NCBI GenBank assembly: GCA_965363675.1
Contig: CBDTTW010000196.1
Span: forward strand, 1-5,544
Reading direction: 5' to 3'
Length of the DNA: 5,544 nucleotides
DNA from: CBDTTW01 sp965363675
GTDB lineage: Bacteria > Bacteroidota > Rhodothermia > Rhodothermales > DASSAV01
Every line of letters starts with the position of its first letter. The stretch's first letter is position 1. Of this stretch, positions 1-4,679 are shown piece by piece. The position numbers and the translations under genes are program-made. The notes beneath the pieces were generated by a model, which did no database searches, was not told where the DNA came from, and saw nothing but the letters and a program-made list of their open reading frames with translations.

Positions 1-309
1 GCCCGCGCTCGCGCCGAGCTCCGCCGCGCGCACGGGGTACTCCAGGTCCACCCGCCGAAAAGCCTCCCGGCTGCCCGCGCGGGCAATGGTCGTGCCGAGA
101 CAGCAAAACACGGCGTCGCCGTGGACGTAGGCCGCGTGGCGGCTCAGGTGGTCAAAATCGACGAGGTGTTCTTCCAGGCGCGGATGCTCCAGACCCACCG
201 GGCGCCGCGTAAGCACGCGCACCCGCGTAAAGGCCGGCTCGGCGAGCAGCCGCCCGAGCACTTCGCGGCCGACGAGGCCGGTGGCGCCTACCAGTAGAGC
301 CGTTGCCAT
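1..309 (-). CDS. NAD(P)-binding HTATIP2-like oxidoreductase, N-terminal part (runs off left edge)
   Basis: Only the first 103 residues are in the window; the reading frame is open to base 1, so the C-terminal half is missing. The protein begins MATALLVGATGLVGREVL. GATGLVG at residues 8-14 is the Rossmann-fold dinucleotide loop of atypical/extended short-chain dehydrogenases. Residues 67-92 read VFCCLGTT, then AGS, then FRRVD and YP. That string is characteristic of the HTATIP2/TIP30-like NAD(P)H-binding family, usually a little over 200 residues, in which the AGS...VD segment follows the fourth strand. The physiological substrate of bacterial members is generally unknown, so no specific reaction is assigned. 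The ATG at 309 is the first codon before the motif and lies 29 bp after the Nudix stop, which suggests co-transcription with that gene. An AAGG sits only 4 nt before the start, too close for a strong ribosome binding site. The family call is good; the function is unresolved. Confidence 0.85.
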   Translation of the reverse strand, partial: MATALLVGATGLVGREVLGRLLAEPAFTRVRVLTRRPVGLEHPRLEEHLVDFDHLSRHAAYVHGDAVFCCLGTTIARAGSREAFRRVDLEYPVRAAELGASAG

Positions 310-338
310 AACGCCTTGCCGTATGGGGCCGCGGGCGC

Positions 339-992
339 TCAGGCGGCCGTCAGCGCGTCGGCGCGCGCGGCCGCCTGCCGCAGCAGATCCGCGAAAACGG
401 GGTACTTGACGTGCTCAAGAGCCTCCGCCCACGGCTTCCAGGCCGCCTCGGAGATGCCCTCGCGCACCTCCGGATGAAACGTACGCTCGGGCGTCTCCAT
501 AAAAAACCAGTCCGTGGTCTTTACCTTGTAACGTCCGCCCTCGGCGTAGGCGTGCGTCGTGCGGCCCGCCGGCTCGGTCAGGCGCAGCCGGCGGATGCCC
601 AGCTCCTCGCCGACCTCGCGCAGCGCGCACGCCTCGGCCGTCTCGCCGCGCTTGCACTTGCCCTTCGGAAGGTCCCACAAACCGCGCTTGCGGATGAGGA
701 GGACTTCCAGCCCGGCCGCGCCGCGCCGCGCCAGCAGGCCCCCGGCGGCCGCCACCGGCTCGACGGGCAGGCGGGGCGCCGTGTTGCGCAAAGCCGCCGC
801 CGGGACGAAAGGCAGCGTCAGGGGGCCCTCCGGAAGCTCCCGGCCGAGCGCGTAGCCGTCCACGACGCGCACGTCGGGGCCGCAGGCCGCCCACGCCTCG
901 CGGAACACCGGCGTCAGGGCAAGGGCGCCGCCGGAGAGGCCGCGCGCCTCCTCGTGGTGCTGCGCCGGATCGAAACACAGGAAAAAAAGCAT
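339..992 (-). CDS. Nudix hydrolase with about 75-residue N-terminal extension
   Basis: This encodes 217 residues from the ATG at 992. The Nudix box is perfect at residues 111-133: G, five residues, E117, seven residues, then REVGEELGI, giving the magnesium-binding glutamates. It is preceded by GLWDLPKG, the substrate-loop motif common in diadenosine-polyphosphate-type and related Nudix enzymes. After the box, TTHAYAEGG..KVKTTDWFFM resembles the THxY...K.T.W segment I associate with Bacteroidota Nudix proteins. The expected chemistry is hydrolysis of a nucleoside diphosphate linked to another moiety; the substrate cannot be read from sequence. Residues 1-75 lie outside the catalytic fold and are not recognised. 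The frame also stays open to a TTG at 1037, giving 232 residues, but that TTG falls inside a promoter-like element and has no good ribosome binding site, so I prefer 992. It is the first gene of a probable two-gene unit with the oxidoreductase. Confidence 0.9.
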   Translation of the reverse strand: MLFFLCFDPAQHHEEARGLSGGALALTPVFREAWAACGPDVRVVDGYALGRELPEGPLTLPFVPAAALRNTAPRLPVEPVAAAGGLLARRGAAGLEVLLIRKRGLWDLPKGKCKRGETAEACALREVGEELGIRRLRLTEPAGRTTHAYAEGGRYKVKTTDWFFMETPERTFHPEVREGISEAAWKPWAEALEHVKYPVFADLLRQAAARADALTAA

Positions 993-1033
993 CGGAAAAA
1001 GGGCAAACGTTAGGTATAGCGTAAGTGGCGGCC

Positions 1034-1063
1034 GCAAATTAAACTAAAACCTACGGCGGGCAA
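1034..1063 (-). promoter_or_regulatory. Possible Bacteroidota-type promoter for the Nudix-oxidoreductase pair
   Basis: Read on the minus strand there is a TTG at 1063-1061, about 18-19 nt of spacer, then TTAATTTG ending at 1035. This is one mismatch from the TAnnTTTG -7 element of Bacteroidota housekeeping promoters, and the spacing to a -33 TTG is about right. A transcript starting a few bases downstream would begin after the alternative TTG start codon at 1037. That supports the ATG at 992. The strip 1035-1050 is conspicuously AT-rich against its surroundings and may also carry the promoter of the divergent TerB-like gene. This is a pattern match only. Confidence 0.35.
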
Positions 1064-1087
1064 CCCGCCGCCGGCGCCCCGGCGCCG
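1054..1087. repeat. Two adjacent perfect GC-rich hairpins in the divergent spacer
   Basis: CGGCGGG (1054-1060) pairs with CCCGCCG (1064-1070) across a 3-nt loop. Immediately after, CGGCGCC (1072-1078) pairs with GGCGCCG (1081-1087) across 2 nt. Both 7-bp stems are perfect. They lie between the divergent Nudix and TerB-like starts and would be in the 5' leader of the TerB-like mRNA if its promoter is in the AT strip at 1035-1050. There is no T-run, so they do not look like terminators. In DNA this GC-rich such symmetry can also be chance. Confidence 0.45.
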
Positions 1088-1125
1088 TAAGGTTATGGCG
1101 CATCTGCGGCGGCCCGGCCGCAAAC

Positions 1126-1130
1126 GGAGA
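1126..1130 (+). promoter_or_regulatory. Ribosome binding site (GGAGA) for the TerB-like gene
   Basis: GGAGA ends 9 nt before the ATG at 1140. It is the clearest Shine-Dalgarno of any start in the window. It decides the start at 1140 over the in-frame ATG at 1095, whose extra 15 residues are a basic, low-complexity stretch with no domain similarity. Confidence 0.6.
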
Positions 1131-1139
1131 ACATCAGGC

Positions 1140-1547
1140 ATGGCATCCTCAGGCAGGTTTACCCTGGCAGTGCTGCACGACCTCGCGCTGCTCTATCTCG
1201 CGCTCGCGCACGAGACCGACAACGCGCTCGGTCCCGGCGAGGAAAAAGCCATCTCGGAGCTGCTGCGGCAATGGCAGCCCGACAAAGACCCCAAGCTCAT
1301 CGACCACGTGATTCGGGACGCCGTGTTTTCGTACATAAACCGCGAGCACACTGACCGCGTGCCGGCCGCCGTCGCCACGCTCGGCGGCGCCCTCCCCCCC
1401 GAGACGCTCGTAGAGGTGCTGCACGACCTGAAGAAAGTCGCCCAGGCCGACGGCCACTTTGCGCACGAGGAAGGCGCCTTTATCCGCCGCATCGCCGCCG
1501 CGTGGCGGCTCGACTTCGAGCAGGAGGCGCCGCTGGCCGGCTCCTGA
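1140..1547 (+). CDS. TerB-like (tellurite-resistance TerB family) small acidic helical protein
   Basis: This encodes 135 residues from the ATG at 1140, chosen for its GGAGA ribosome binding site; the frame also reaches an ATG at 1095. The sequence is all-helical in character and shows the pseudo-twofold repeat of TerB/DUF533-like domains. Residues 22-45 (AHETDNALGPGEEKAISELL) align with residues 101-122 (AQADGHFAHEEGAFIRRIAAAW), each with an Asp followed about seven residues later by Glu-Glu. In TerB these acidic pairs (here D27/E34-E35 and D104/E110-E111) are proposed metal-binding sites. There is no signal peptide or membrane segment, so it is probably cytoplasmic. No other ter gene is in the window, so a tellurite role should not be assumed; stand-alone TerB-like proteins are widespread and mostly uncharacterised. 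It stops 9 bp from the convergent moeA stop, with no terminator between them. Confidence 0.8.
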   Translation: MASSGRFTLAVLHDLALLYLALAHETDNALGPGEEKAISELLRQWQPDKDPKLIDHVIRDAVFSYINREHTDRVPAAVATLGGALPPETLVEVLHDLKKVAQADGHFAHEEGAFIRRIAAAWRLDFEQEAPLAGS

Positions 1548-1556
1548 GGCCGCCCC

Positions 1557-2759
1557 CTACCAGTCGATCCGCTCCGCCTCGACGACGGCCCCGGCGCCGA
1601 GGCGCTCGGGTCCCTCGGGCAGGTGCAGCAGCGCCTCGGCCTGCACGACGCTCGTGAGCAGGTTCGAGTCCTGCGGCCCCGTCTGCCCGGCGCACGCCCG
1701 CCCCTCGGCGTCGTAATGCACGCGGGCGCGCGCGAACACCGTCAGCTCGGGCGGCTTGTCGATGGGGTGCGCCAGCCGGACCGGAAACGTCGGCGGTGCG
1801 AGCGTTTTTCGGCCGAGCATACGGGCCAGCGCCGGGCGCACGTACTGGCTGAAGCACACCGCCGCCGAAACCGGATTGCCCGGCAGCCCGAACACCGGTT
1901 TGCCCTGCCAGAGGGCGTACAGCATCGGCTTGCCGGGACGCTGGCGCACCTGCCAGAACAGCAGGGTCGCGCCTGCGTCCGCGAGCGCCGCCCGAACGTA
2001 ATCGTAGTCGCCGACAGAGACGCCGCCCGAGAGCACCAGCACGTCGGCGTCGGCGGCGGCCCACAGCGCTTCGGCCAGAGCTTCGGGCGCGTCGCGGGCC
2101 GTGCGCAGGCTGTGCGCCCGCCCGCCTGCGTGCACGGCCAGGGCCGCCAGACCCGGCCCGTTGGCGTCGCGGATCTGCCCCGGCTGCGGCAAACCCTCCG
2201 GCGGGGCCAGCTCGTCGCCGGTCGATACAATGGCGACGGTCGGCGCGGCCGACACGACGGCGCGTTCCGCCCCGAGCGCCGCCAGCATCCCGATCATGCG
2301 CGGCTGCACCACGTCGCCCTCGCGCAGGACCACCTGGCCCCACCGGGCGTCGGCGCCTGCGCGCCGCACGTACTGCCCCACACTCGGGGCGCGCGCCAGC
2401 ACGAGGCGTCCCCCCGCCTCCGCCTCGGCCCACTCGACGGGGGCCACCGCGTCGGCGCCCTCGGGCAACGGGGCGCCCGTCATGATCTTCAGGCACGCGC
2501 CCTCGGGCAGCAGCGCCCCCGGCGGGTCGCCGGCGCGCACCGCCCCGGCCACGCGCAGCCGGGCCGGAAGGTCGGCGGCGCGCAGCGCATAGCCGTCCAC
2601 GGCGCTGTTGTCGAAGGGCGGCAGGTCCAGTGCGCTCACGAGGGGCGCCGCCAGGGTGCGCCCCACCAGGGCCTCACGCCCGACGGTCTCGGCGGGCAGG
2701 CCGGGCGCCGTCTCCAGGATGATGCGGCGCGCCTCGGAGGCGGCGATAAACTGTTGCAT
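1557..2759 (-). CDS. moeA: Molybdopterin molybdotransferase MoeA
   Basis: This encodes 400 residues from the ATG at 2759, the usual MoeA length. It catalyses insertion of molybdate into adenylylated molybdopterin, the last common step of molybdenum cofactor synthesis, in the cytoplasm. The motifs are complete and in order. PPFDNSAVDGYAL (residues 47-59) and IMTGAPLPEGADAV (92-105) belong to the N-terminal MoeA domain. STGDEL and IRDANG (179-201), LSGGVSVGDYDYV (243-255), and RPGKP with VFGLPGNPVSAAV (274-301) belong to the MoCF/MogA-like central domain. GPQDSNLLTSVVQAEALLHLPEG (361-383) is the C-terminal domain. The frame runs on to 2831, but those 24 extra residues are unconserved and overlap the pgi promoter area, so 2759 is preferred. 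No Shine-Dalgarno is visible. No other cofactor-synthesis gene is adjacent; moeA stands between the convergent TerB-like gene and the divergent pgi. Confidence 0.96.
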   Translation of the reverse strand: MQQFIAASEARRIILETAPGLPAETVGREALVGRTLAAPLVSALDLPPFDNSAVDGYALRAADLPARLRVAGAVRAGDPPGALLPEGACLKIMTGAPLPEGADAVAPVEWAEAEAGGRLVLARAPSVGQYVRRAGADARWGQVVLREGDVVQPRMIGMLAALGAERAVVSAAPTVAIVSTGDELAPPEGLPQPGQIRDANGPGLAALAVHAGGRAHSLRTARDAPEALAEALWAAADADVLVLSGGVSVGDYDYVRAALADAGATLLFWQVRQRPGKPMLYALWQGKPVFGLPGNPVSAAVCFSQYVRPALARMLGRKTLAPPTFPVRLAHPIDKPPELTVFARARVHYDAEGRACAGQTGPQDSNLLTSVVQAEALLHLPEGPERLGAGAVVEAERIDW

Positions 2760-2849
2760 CGAAATTTTACGGCAGGCCGTCCTCGAACGCCCACCCCCGT
2801 TTATACCTTTCCCGTTCGCCCCCGTATCCACCTTAGGCCTACTACCTCC
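2760..2849. promoter_or_regulatory. Divergent moeA/pgi promoter region with a short palindrome
   Basis: These 90 bp separate two divergent starts, so promoters in both directions are expected here. Toward pgi, TACCTTTC at 2804-2811 is one mismatch from TAnnTTTG, but I see no good -33 TTG at the right distance. Toward moeA, a TAAAATTTCG lies directly before the ATG on the minus strand, which would imply a very short leader. ACGGC (2769-2773) and GCCGT (2776-2780) form a 12-bp palindrome with a 2-nt centre that could be an operator. Neither gene has a convincing Shine-Dalgarno. Confidence 0.4.
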
Positions 2850-4127
2850 ATGCTCCGGTTTGACTACGCGAACACCGCCCCGTTCCTACCCGAGGAGGAA
2901 CTGGCGGCGCTTTTGCCGCCCGCGCTCGAAGCCCACCAGACGCTCGTCGGCAAAACCGGCCCCGGCCGCGAAATGGTCGGGTGGCGCGACTTGCTGCTCA
3001 CCCCCAACGACGCCCTGCTCGAAGACCTCGCGGCGACGGCCGAGGAGGTGCGCGCCCGCGCCGACGTGCTCGTGTGCATCGGCATCGGCGGCTCGTACCT
3101 CGGCGCCAAGGCCGTCATCGACGCGCTCAGCCCGTACTACGGCGCGCGCCGCCCCGAGGTGCTCTTCGCCGGCCACCACATGAGCGGCGCCTACCTGCAA
3201 GATTTACTCGCCTACCTCGAAGGCAAGTCGGTGTACCTCAACGTCATCTCGAAAAGCGGCACGACGCTCGAACCGGCCCTCGCCTTCCGCATTCTGCGCC
3301 GGTGGATGGCCGCCCGCTTCCCCGACGCCGACCGCCGCATCATCGTCACGACCGACCCCGCCTCGGGCGCGCTCAACCAGCTCCAGGCGCAGCACGGCTT
3401 CAAGAAGTACGTCATCCCGCCCGACGTAGGCGGCCGCTTCTCGGTGCTCACGCCCGTCGGGCTGCTGCCCATCGCGGCGGCGGGCATCGACATCCGTTCG
3501 TTCTTCTACGGCGCCGTCGCGGGCCTCGAACGCTACGGCCGCGCCGACGCCGACAACCCGGCCTTGCAGTACGCCGCCGTCCGCTACGGCCTGTTGCAGA
3601 AAGGCTTCACGACGGAAGTGCTGGCCGCCTTCGAGCCGCGCCTGAACAGCTTCGGGGGCTGGTGGCAGCAGCTTTTCGGCGAGAGCGAAGGCAAAGAGCA
3701 GCAAGGCATCTACCCGGATTTCGTGCAGTACTCCACGGATCTGCACTCGCTCGGGCAGTACTTGCAGGAAGGGCAACGCCGCCTCATGGAAACGTTCATG
3801 ATCCTGGAGCACGACGGCGGCGACCTGGCCGTGCCCGCGCTCGCCGGGGGTCAGGACCTCGACGGGCTGAGCTACCTGGAGGGGATGCCGTTCTCCGAAA
3901 TCAACCGCAAAGCCTATGAGGGCACCGCTACGGCGCACCTCGCCGGCGGCGTGCCCAACGCGACGCTTTTCCTCCAGGCGCTCACGCCCGAGGTCCTCGG
4001 GGCGTGCGTGTACTTCTTCGAGCACGCCGTGGGCATAGGGGGCTACCTGCTCGGGGTCAACCCGTTCAACCAGCCGGGCGTCGAGGCGTACAAGAAAGAG
4101 ATGTTCCGGTTGCTCGGCCGGGCGTAG
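2850..4127 (+). CDS. pgi: Glucose-6-phosphate isomerase
   Basis: This encodes 425 residues, the compact bacterial form seen in Bacillus- and Thermotoga-like enzymes rather than the roughly 550-residue E. coli type. It interconverts glucose-6-phosphate and fructose-6-phosphate in the cytoplasm for glycolysis and gluconeogenesis. Both family signatures are intact: DVGGRFSVLTPVG (residues 192-204), and the segment G398 to K415 containing FNQPGVEAYK. CIGIGGSYLGAKA (76-88) and SKSGTT (134-139) form the phosphate-binding SIS-fold loops. The expected catalytic groups are present: a glutamate in LFGESEGKE (about residue 278), the histidine in DLHSLGQ (H299), and K415. The open frame extends far upstream to 1623, but only because the strand opposite moeA lacks stops; the family begins at the ATG at 2850. 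No Shine-Dalgarno is obvious. It is a single-gene unit ending in an intrinsic terminator just before the putative replication origin. Confidence 0.97.
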   Translation: MLRFDYANTAPFLPEEELAALLPPALEAHQTLVGKTGPGREMVGWRDLLLTPNDALLEDLAATAEEVRARADVLVCIGIGGSYLGAKAVIDALSPYYGARRPEVLFAGHHMSGAYLQDLLAYLEGKSVYLNVISKSGTTLEPALAFRILRRWMAARFPDADRRIIVTTDPASGALNQLQAQHGFKKYVIPPDVGGRFSVLTPVGLLPIAAAGIDIRSFFYGAVAGLERYGRADADNPALQYAAVRYGLLQKGFTTEVLAAFEPRLNSFGGWWQQLFGESEGKEQQGIYPDFVQYSTDLHSLGQYLQEGQRRLMETFMILEHDGGDLAVPALAGGQDLDGLSYLEGMPFSEINRKAYEGTATAHLAGGVPNATLFLQALTPEVLGACVYFFEHAVGIGGYLLGVNPFNQPGVEAYKKEMFRLLGRA

Positions 4128-4150
4128 CCGCGCGCAAGCCGCCGCCTTCC

Positions 4151-4190
4151 GAGAAAGGGCCGCGCCTTAGGGTGCGGCCCTTTTTCTTTT
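4151..4190 (+). terminator. Intrinsic terminator of pgi
   Basis: AAAGGGCCGC (4154-4163) pairs perfectly with GCGGCCCTTT (4174-4183). The stem can be extended by about three more pairs, one of them G-U. It is followed by TTTTTCTTTT (4181-4190). It begins 23 nt after the pgi stop. Read in the other direction the T-run is interrupted, so it works best for pgi. It would keep pgi transcription out of the DnaA-box region. Confidence 0.9.
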
Positions 4191-4252
4191 GAGCGCGCCG
4201 TTATGCGCCTCTCGGCAACGCCTCATGAAGGCGCGCCGCGGCCTTGATTCCG

Positions 4253-4283
4253 TTATCCACCGTGTGCATAGCGGTGTGGATAA
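4253..4283. promoter_or_regulatory. DnaA-box triplet, left end of origin
   Basis: TTATCCACC on the plus strand (4253-4261) faces the perfect TTATCCACA on the minus strand (4275-4283). A CTATGCACA (minus, 4263-4271) sits between them. The outer two form an inverted pair with nearly matching flanks (GTTATCCACC and GGTGTGGATAAC), so the block is close to palindromic. Confidence 0.7.
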
Positions 4284-4301
4284 CTCCTGCGCGCATGTGG
4301 C

Positions 4302-4337
4302 CGGAGCCGTGCGCTCCGACGGGCCGTGACGGACCGT
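4302..4337. repeat. Hairpin and tandem 9-bp palindromic repeat in the origin spacer
   Basis: CGGAGC (4302-4307) pairs with GCTCCG (4313-4318) across 5 nt. ACGGGCCGT (4319-4327) and ACGGACCGT (4329-4337) follow directly. They are direct copies one helical turn apart with a single mismatch, each near-palindromic. They lie in the GC-rich part of the origin between the left and middle DnaA-box groups, where 4284-4392 is otherwise featureless. Confidence 0.4.
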
Positions 4338-4392
4338 TCGCGGGCGCCCTCCCCGCGCACGCTTCGCCAACGGCCATTCACACGTGCGATCT

Positions 4393-4443
4393 CGTGGATA
4401 ACGTGGGCGTTAAATCGGTGGATATGCGTTGACATGTGGAAAA
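4393..4443 (-). promoter_or_regulatory. Middle DnaA-box group
   Basis: Three boxes lie on the minus strand: TTATCCACG (4393-4401, one mismatch), ATATCCACC (4417-4425, two mismatches) and TTTTCCACA (4435-4443, one mismatch). All three share one orientation. Confidence 0.6.
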
Positions 4444-4470
4444 CTCGTTGACCGGCGCGGCTAAGTTCAT

Positions 4471-4499
4471 AAAAACGGCGCGCAGCGCCGACGATTTTT
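4471..4499 (-). terminator. Hairpin flanked by A5 and T5 inside the origin; possible comEC terminator
   Basis: CGGCGC (4476-4481) pairs with GCGCCG (4485-4490) around GCA. On the minus strand the stem runs straight into TTTTT (4475-4471), as an intrinsic terminator would for comEC, whose stop is at 4680. On the plus strand ACGA and then TTTTTG follow. The stem is only 6 bp, so its strength is uncertain, and the element could instead be a structural part of the origin. Confidence 0.35.
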
Positions 4500-4538
4500 G
4501 TGCATAACCCCTGTGCGTTTCGGGGCGGGTTATCCACA
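4499..4538. promoter_or_regulatory. Inverted DnaA-box pair with extended 12-bp symmetry
   Basis: TTATGCACA (minus, 4499-4507) and TTATCCACA (plus, 4530-4538) face each other. The symmetry extends beyond the boxes: TGTGCATAACCC (4499-4510) and GGGTTATCCACA (4527-4538) are reverse complements at 11 of 12 positions, separated by 16 nt. Both match the TTATNCACA consensus exactly, so they are good candidates for high-affinity sites. Confidence 0.75.
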
Positions 4539-4567
4539 TTTGCGGCGCCGCTTTGTGCGCCGAGCGC

Positions 4568-4584
4568 TTATCCACTTATCCACG
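4568..4584 (+). promoter_or_regulatory. Tandem DnaA boxes abutting the unwinding element
   Basis: TTATCCACT (4568-4576) and TTATCCACG (4576-4584) are direct repeats with an 8-nt period, sharing one base. Each has one mismatch, in the last position. They point toward the C-run at 4585-4588 and the AT-rich strip, as the unwinding-side boxes do in known origins. Confidence 0.75.
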
Positions 4585-4647
4585 CCCCTACCAACATTAC
4601 TACCATCTAATTAAATCTATCTAATAACTATAAGAACGTGTGGAAAA
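4585..4647. other. GC cluster, AT-rich DNA unwinding element and opposing DnaA box
   Basis: CCCC (4585-4588) follows the tandem boxes. Bases 4591-4636 contain only 11 G/C in 46, against GC-rich surroundings, which is the profile of a DNA unwinding element. From 4588 the top strand reads CTA CCA ACA TTA CTA CCA. Three of these six triplets fit the DnaA-trio rule (bottom strand 3'-[G/A]A[T/A]-5') and the others deviate at the middle base, so the trio match is partial. The strip is closed on the right by TTTTCCACA on the minus strand (4639-4647). Confidence 0.7.
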
Positions 4648-4679
4648 GCGAAAACGCGAAACGGCCCCCGCTTGCCGGT

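Larger units (their letters stand above)
4253..4647. other. oriC: Putative chromosomal replication origin (oriC): DnaA-box cluster plus AT-rich unwinding element
   Basis: The gene-free stretch 4191-4679 holds at least nine 9-mers with zero or one mismatch to TTATNCACA, plus one with two mismatches. Two are perfect TTATCCACA (4275-4283 minus, 4530-4538 plus) and one is TTATGCACA (4499-4507 minus). The others are TTATCCACC 4253-4261, CTATGCACA 4263-4271 minus, TTATCCACG 4393-4401 minus, ATATCCACC 4417-4425 minus (two mismatches), TTTTCCACA 4435-4443 minus, TTATCCACT 4568-4576, TTATCCACG 4576-4584 and TTTTCCACA 4639-4647 minus. An AT-rich strip adjoins the right-hand tandem pair. Such density in GC-rich DNA is far above chance. 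DnaA binds such boxes and melts the adjacent AT-rich DNA. dnaA itself is not in the window. A non-origin DnaA-titration locus is the main alternative, but the unwinding-type strip argues against it. Confidence 0.85.

Noticed and set aside
411..1013. Plus-strand open frame of 200 codons opposite the Nudix gene
   Set aside because: Composition is Arg/Ala/Leu-rich and low-complexity, and the opposite strand has a perfect Nudix box.
1095..1139. Upstream ATG at 1095 as start of the TerB-like gene
   Set aside because: It adds 15 basic residues without similarity and sits directly after the hairpins with no ribosome binding site, whereas the ATG at 1140 has GGAGA at good spacing.
1548..1556. Shared terminator between the convergent TerB-like gene and moeA
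   Set aside because: Only 9 bp separate the stops and no stem with a T-run is visible there.
1623..2849. Plus-strand open frame of about 400 codons leading in frame into pgi, as if Pgi had a long N-terminal extension
   Set aside because: It lies entirely opposite moeA, which has full family motifs. The translated sequence is Arg/His/Gln-rich with no domain, and Pgi homologues begin at the ATG at 2850. The lack of stops is a GC-rich artefact.
3204..4025. Minus-strand open frame of 273 codons opposite pgi
   Set aside because: It is an antisense shadow of a gene with complete signatures; no motif or ribosome binding site of its own.
4244..4575. Several short open frames (60-95 codons) on both strands in the pgi-comEC gap
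   Set aside because: They translate the DnaA boxes and hairpins, have no ribosome binding site or recognisable domain, and overlap one another. The region is better explained as a replication origin.
4253..4647. CRISPR array or iteron-plasmid origin as explanation for the repeated TTATCCAC motif
   Set aside because: Spacing is irregular, both orientations occur, and the unit matches the DnaA box. There are no constant-length spacers, cas genes or replication-initiator gene.
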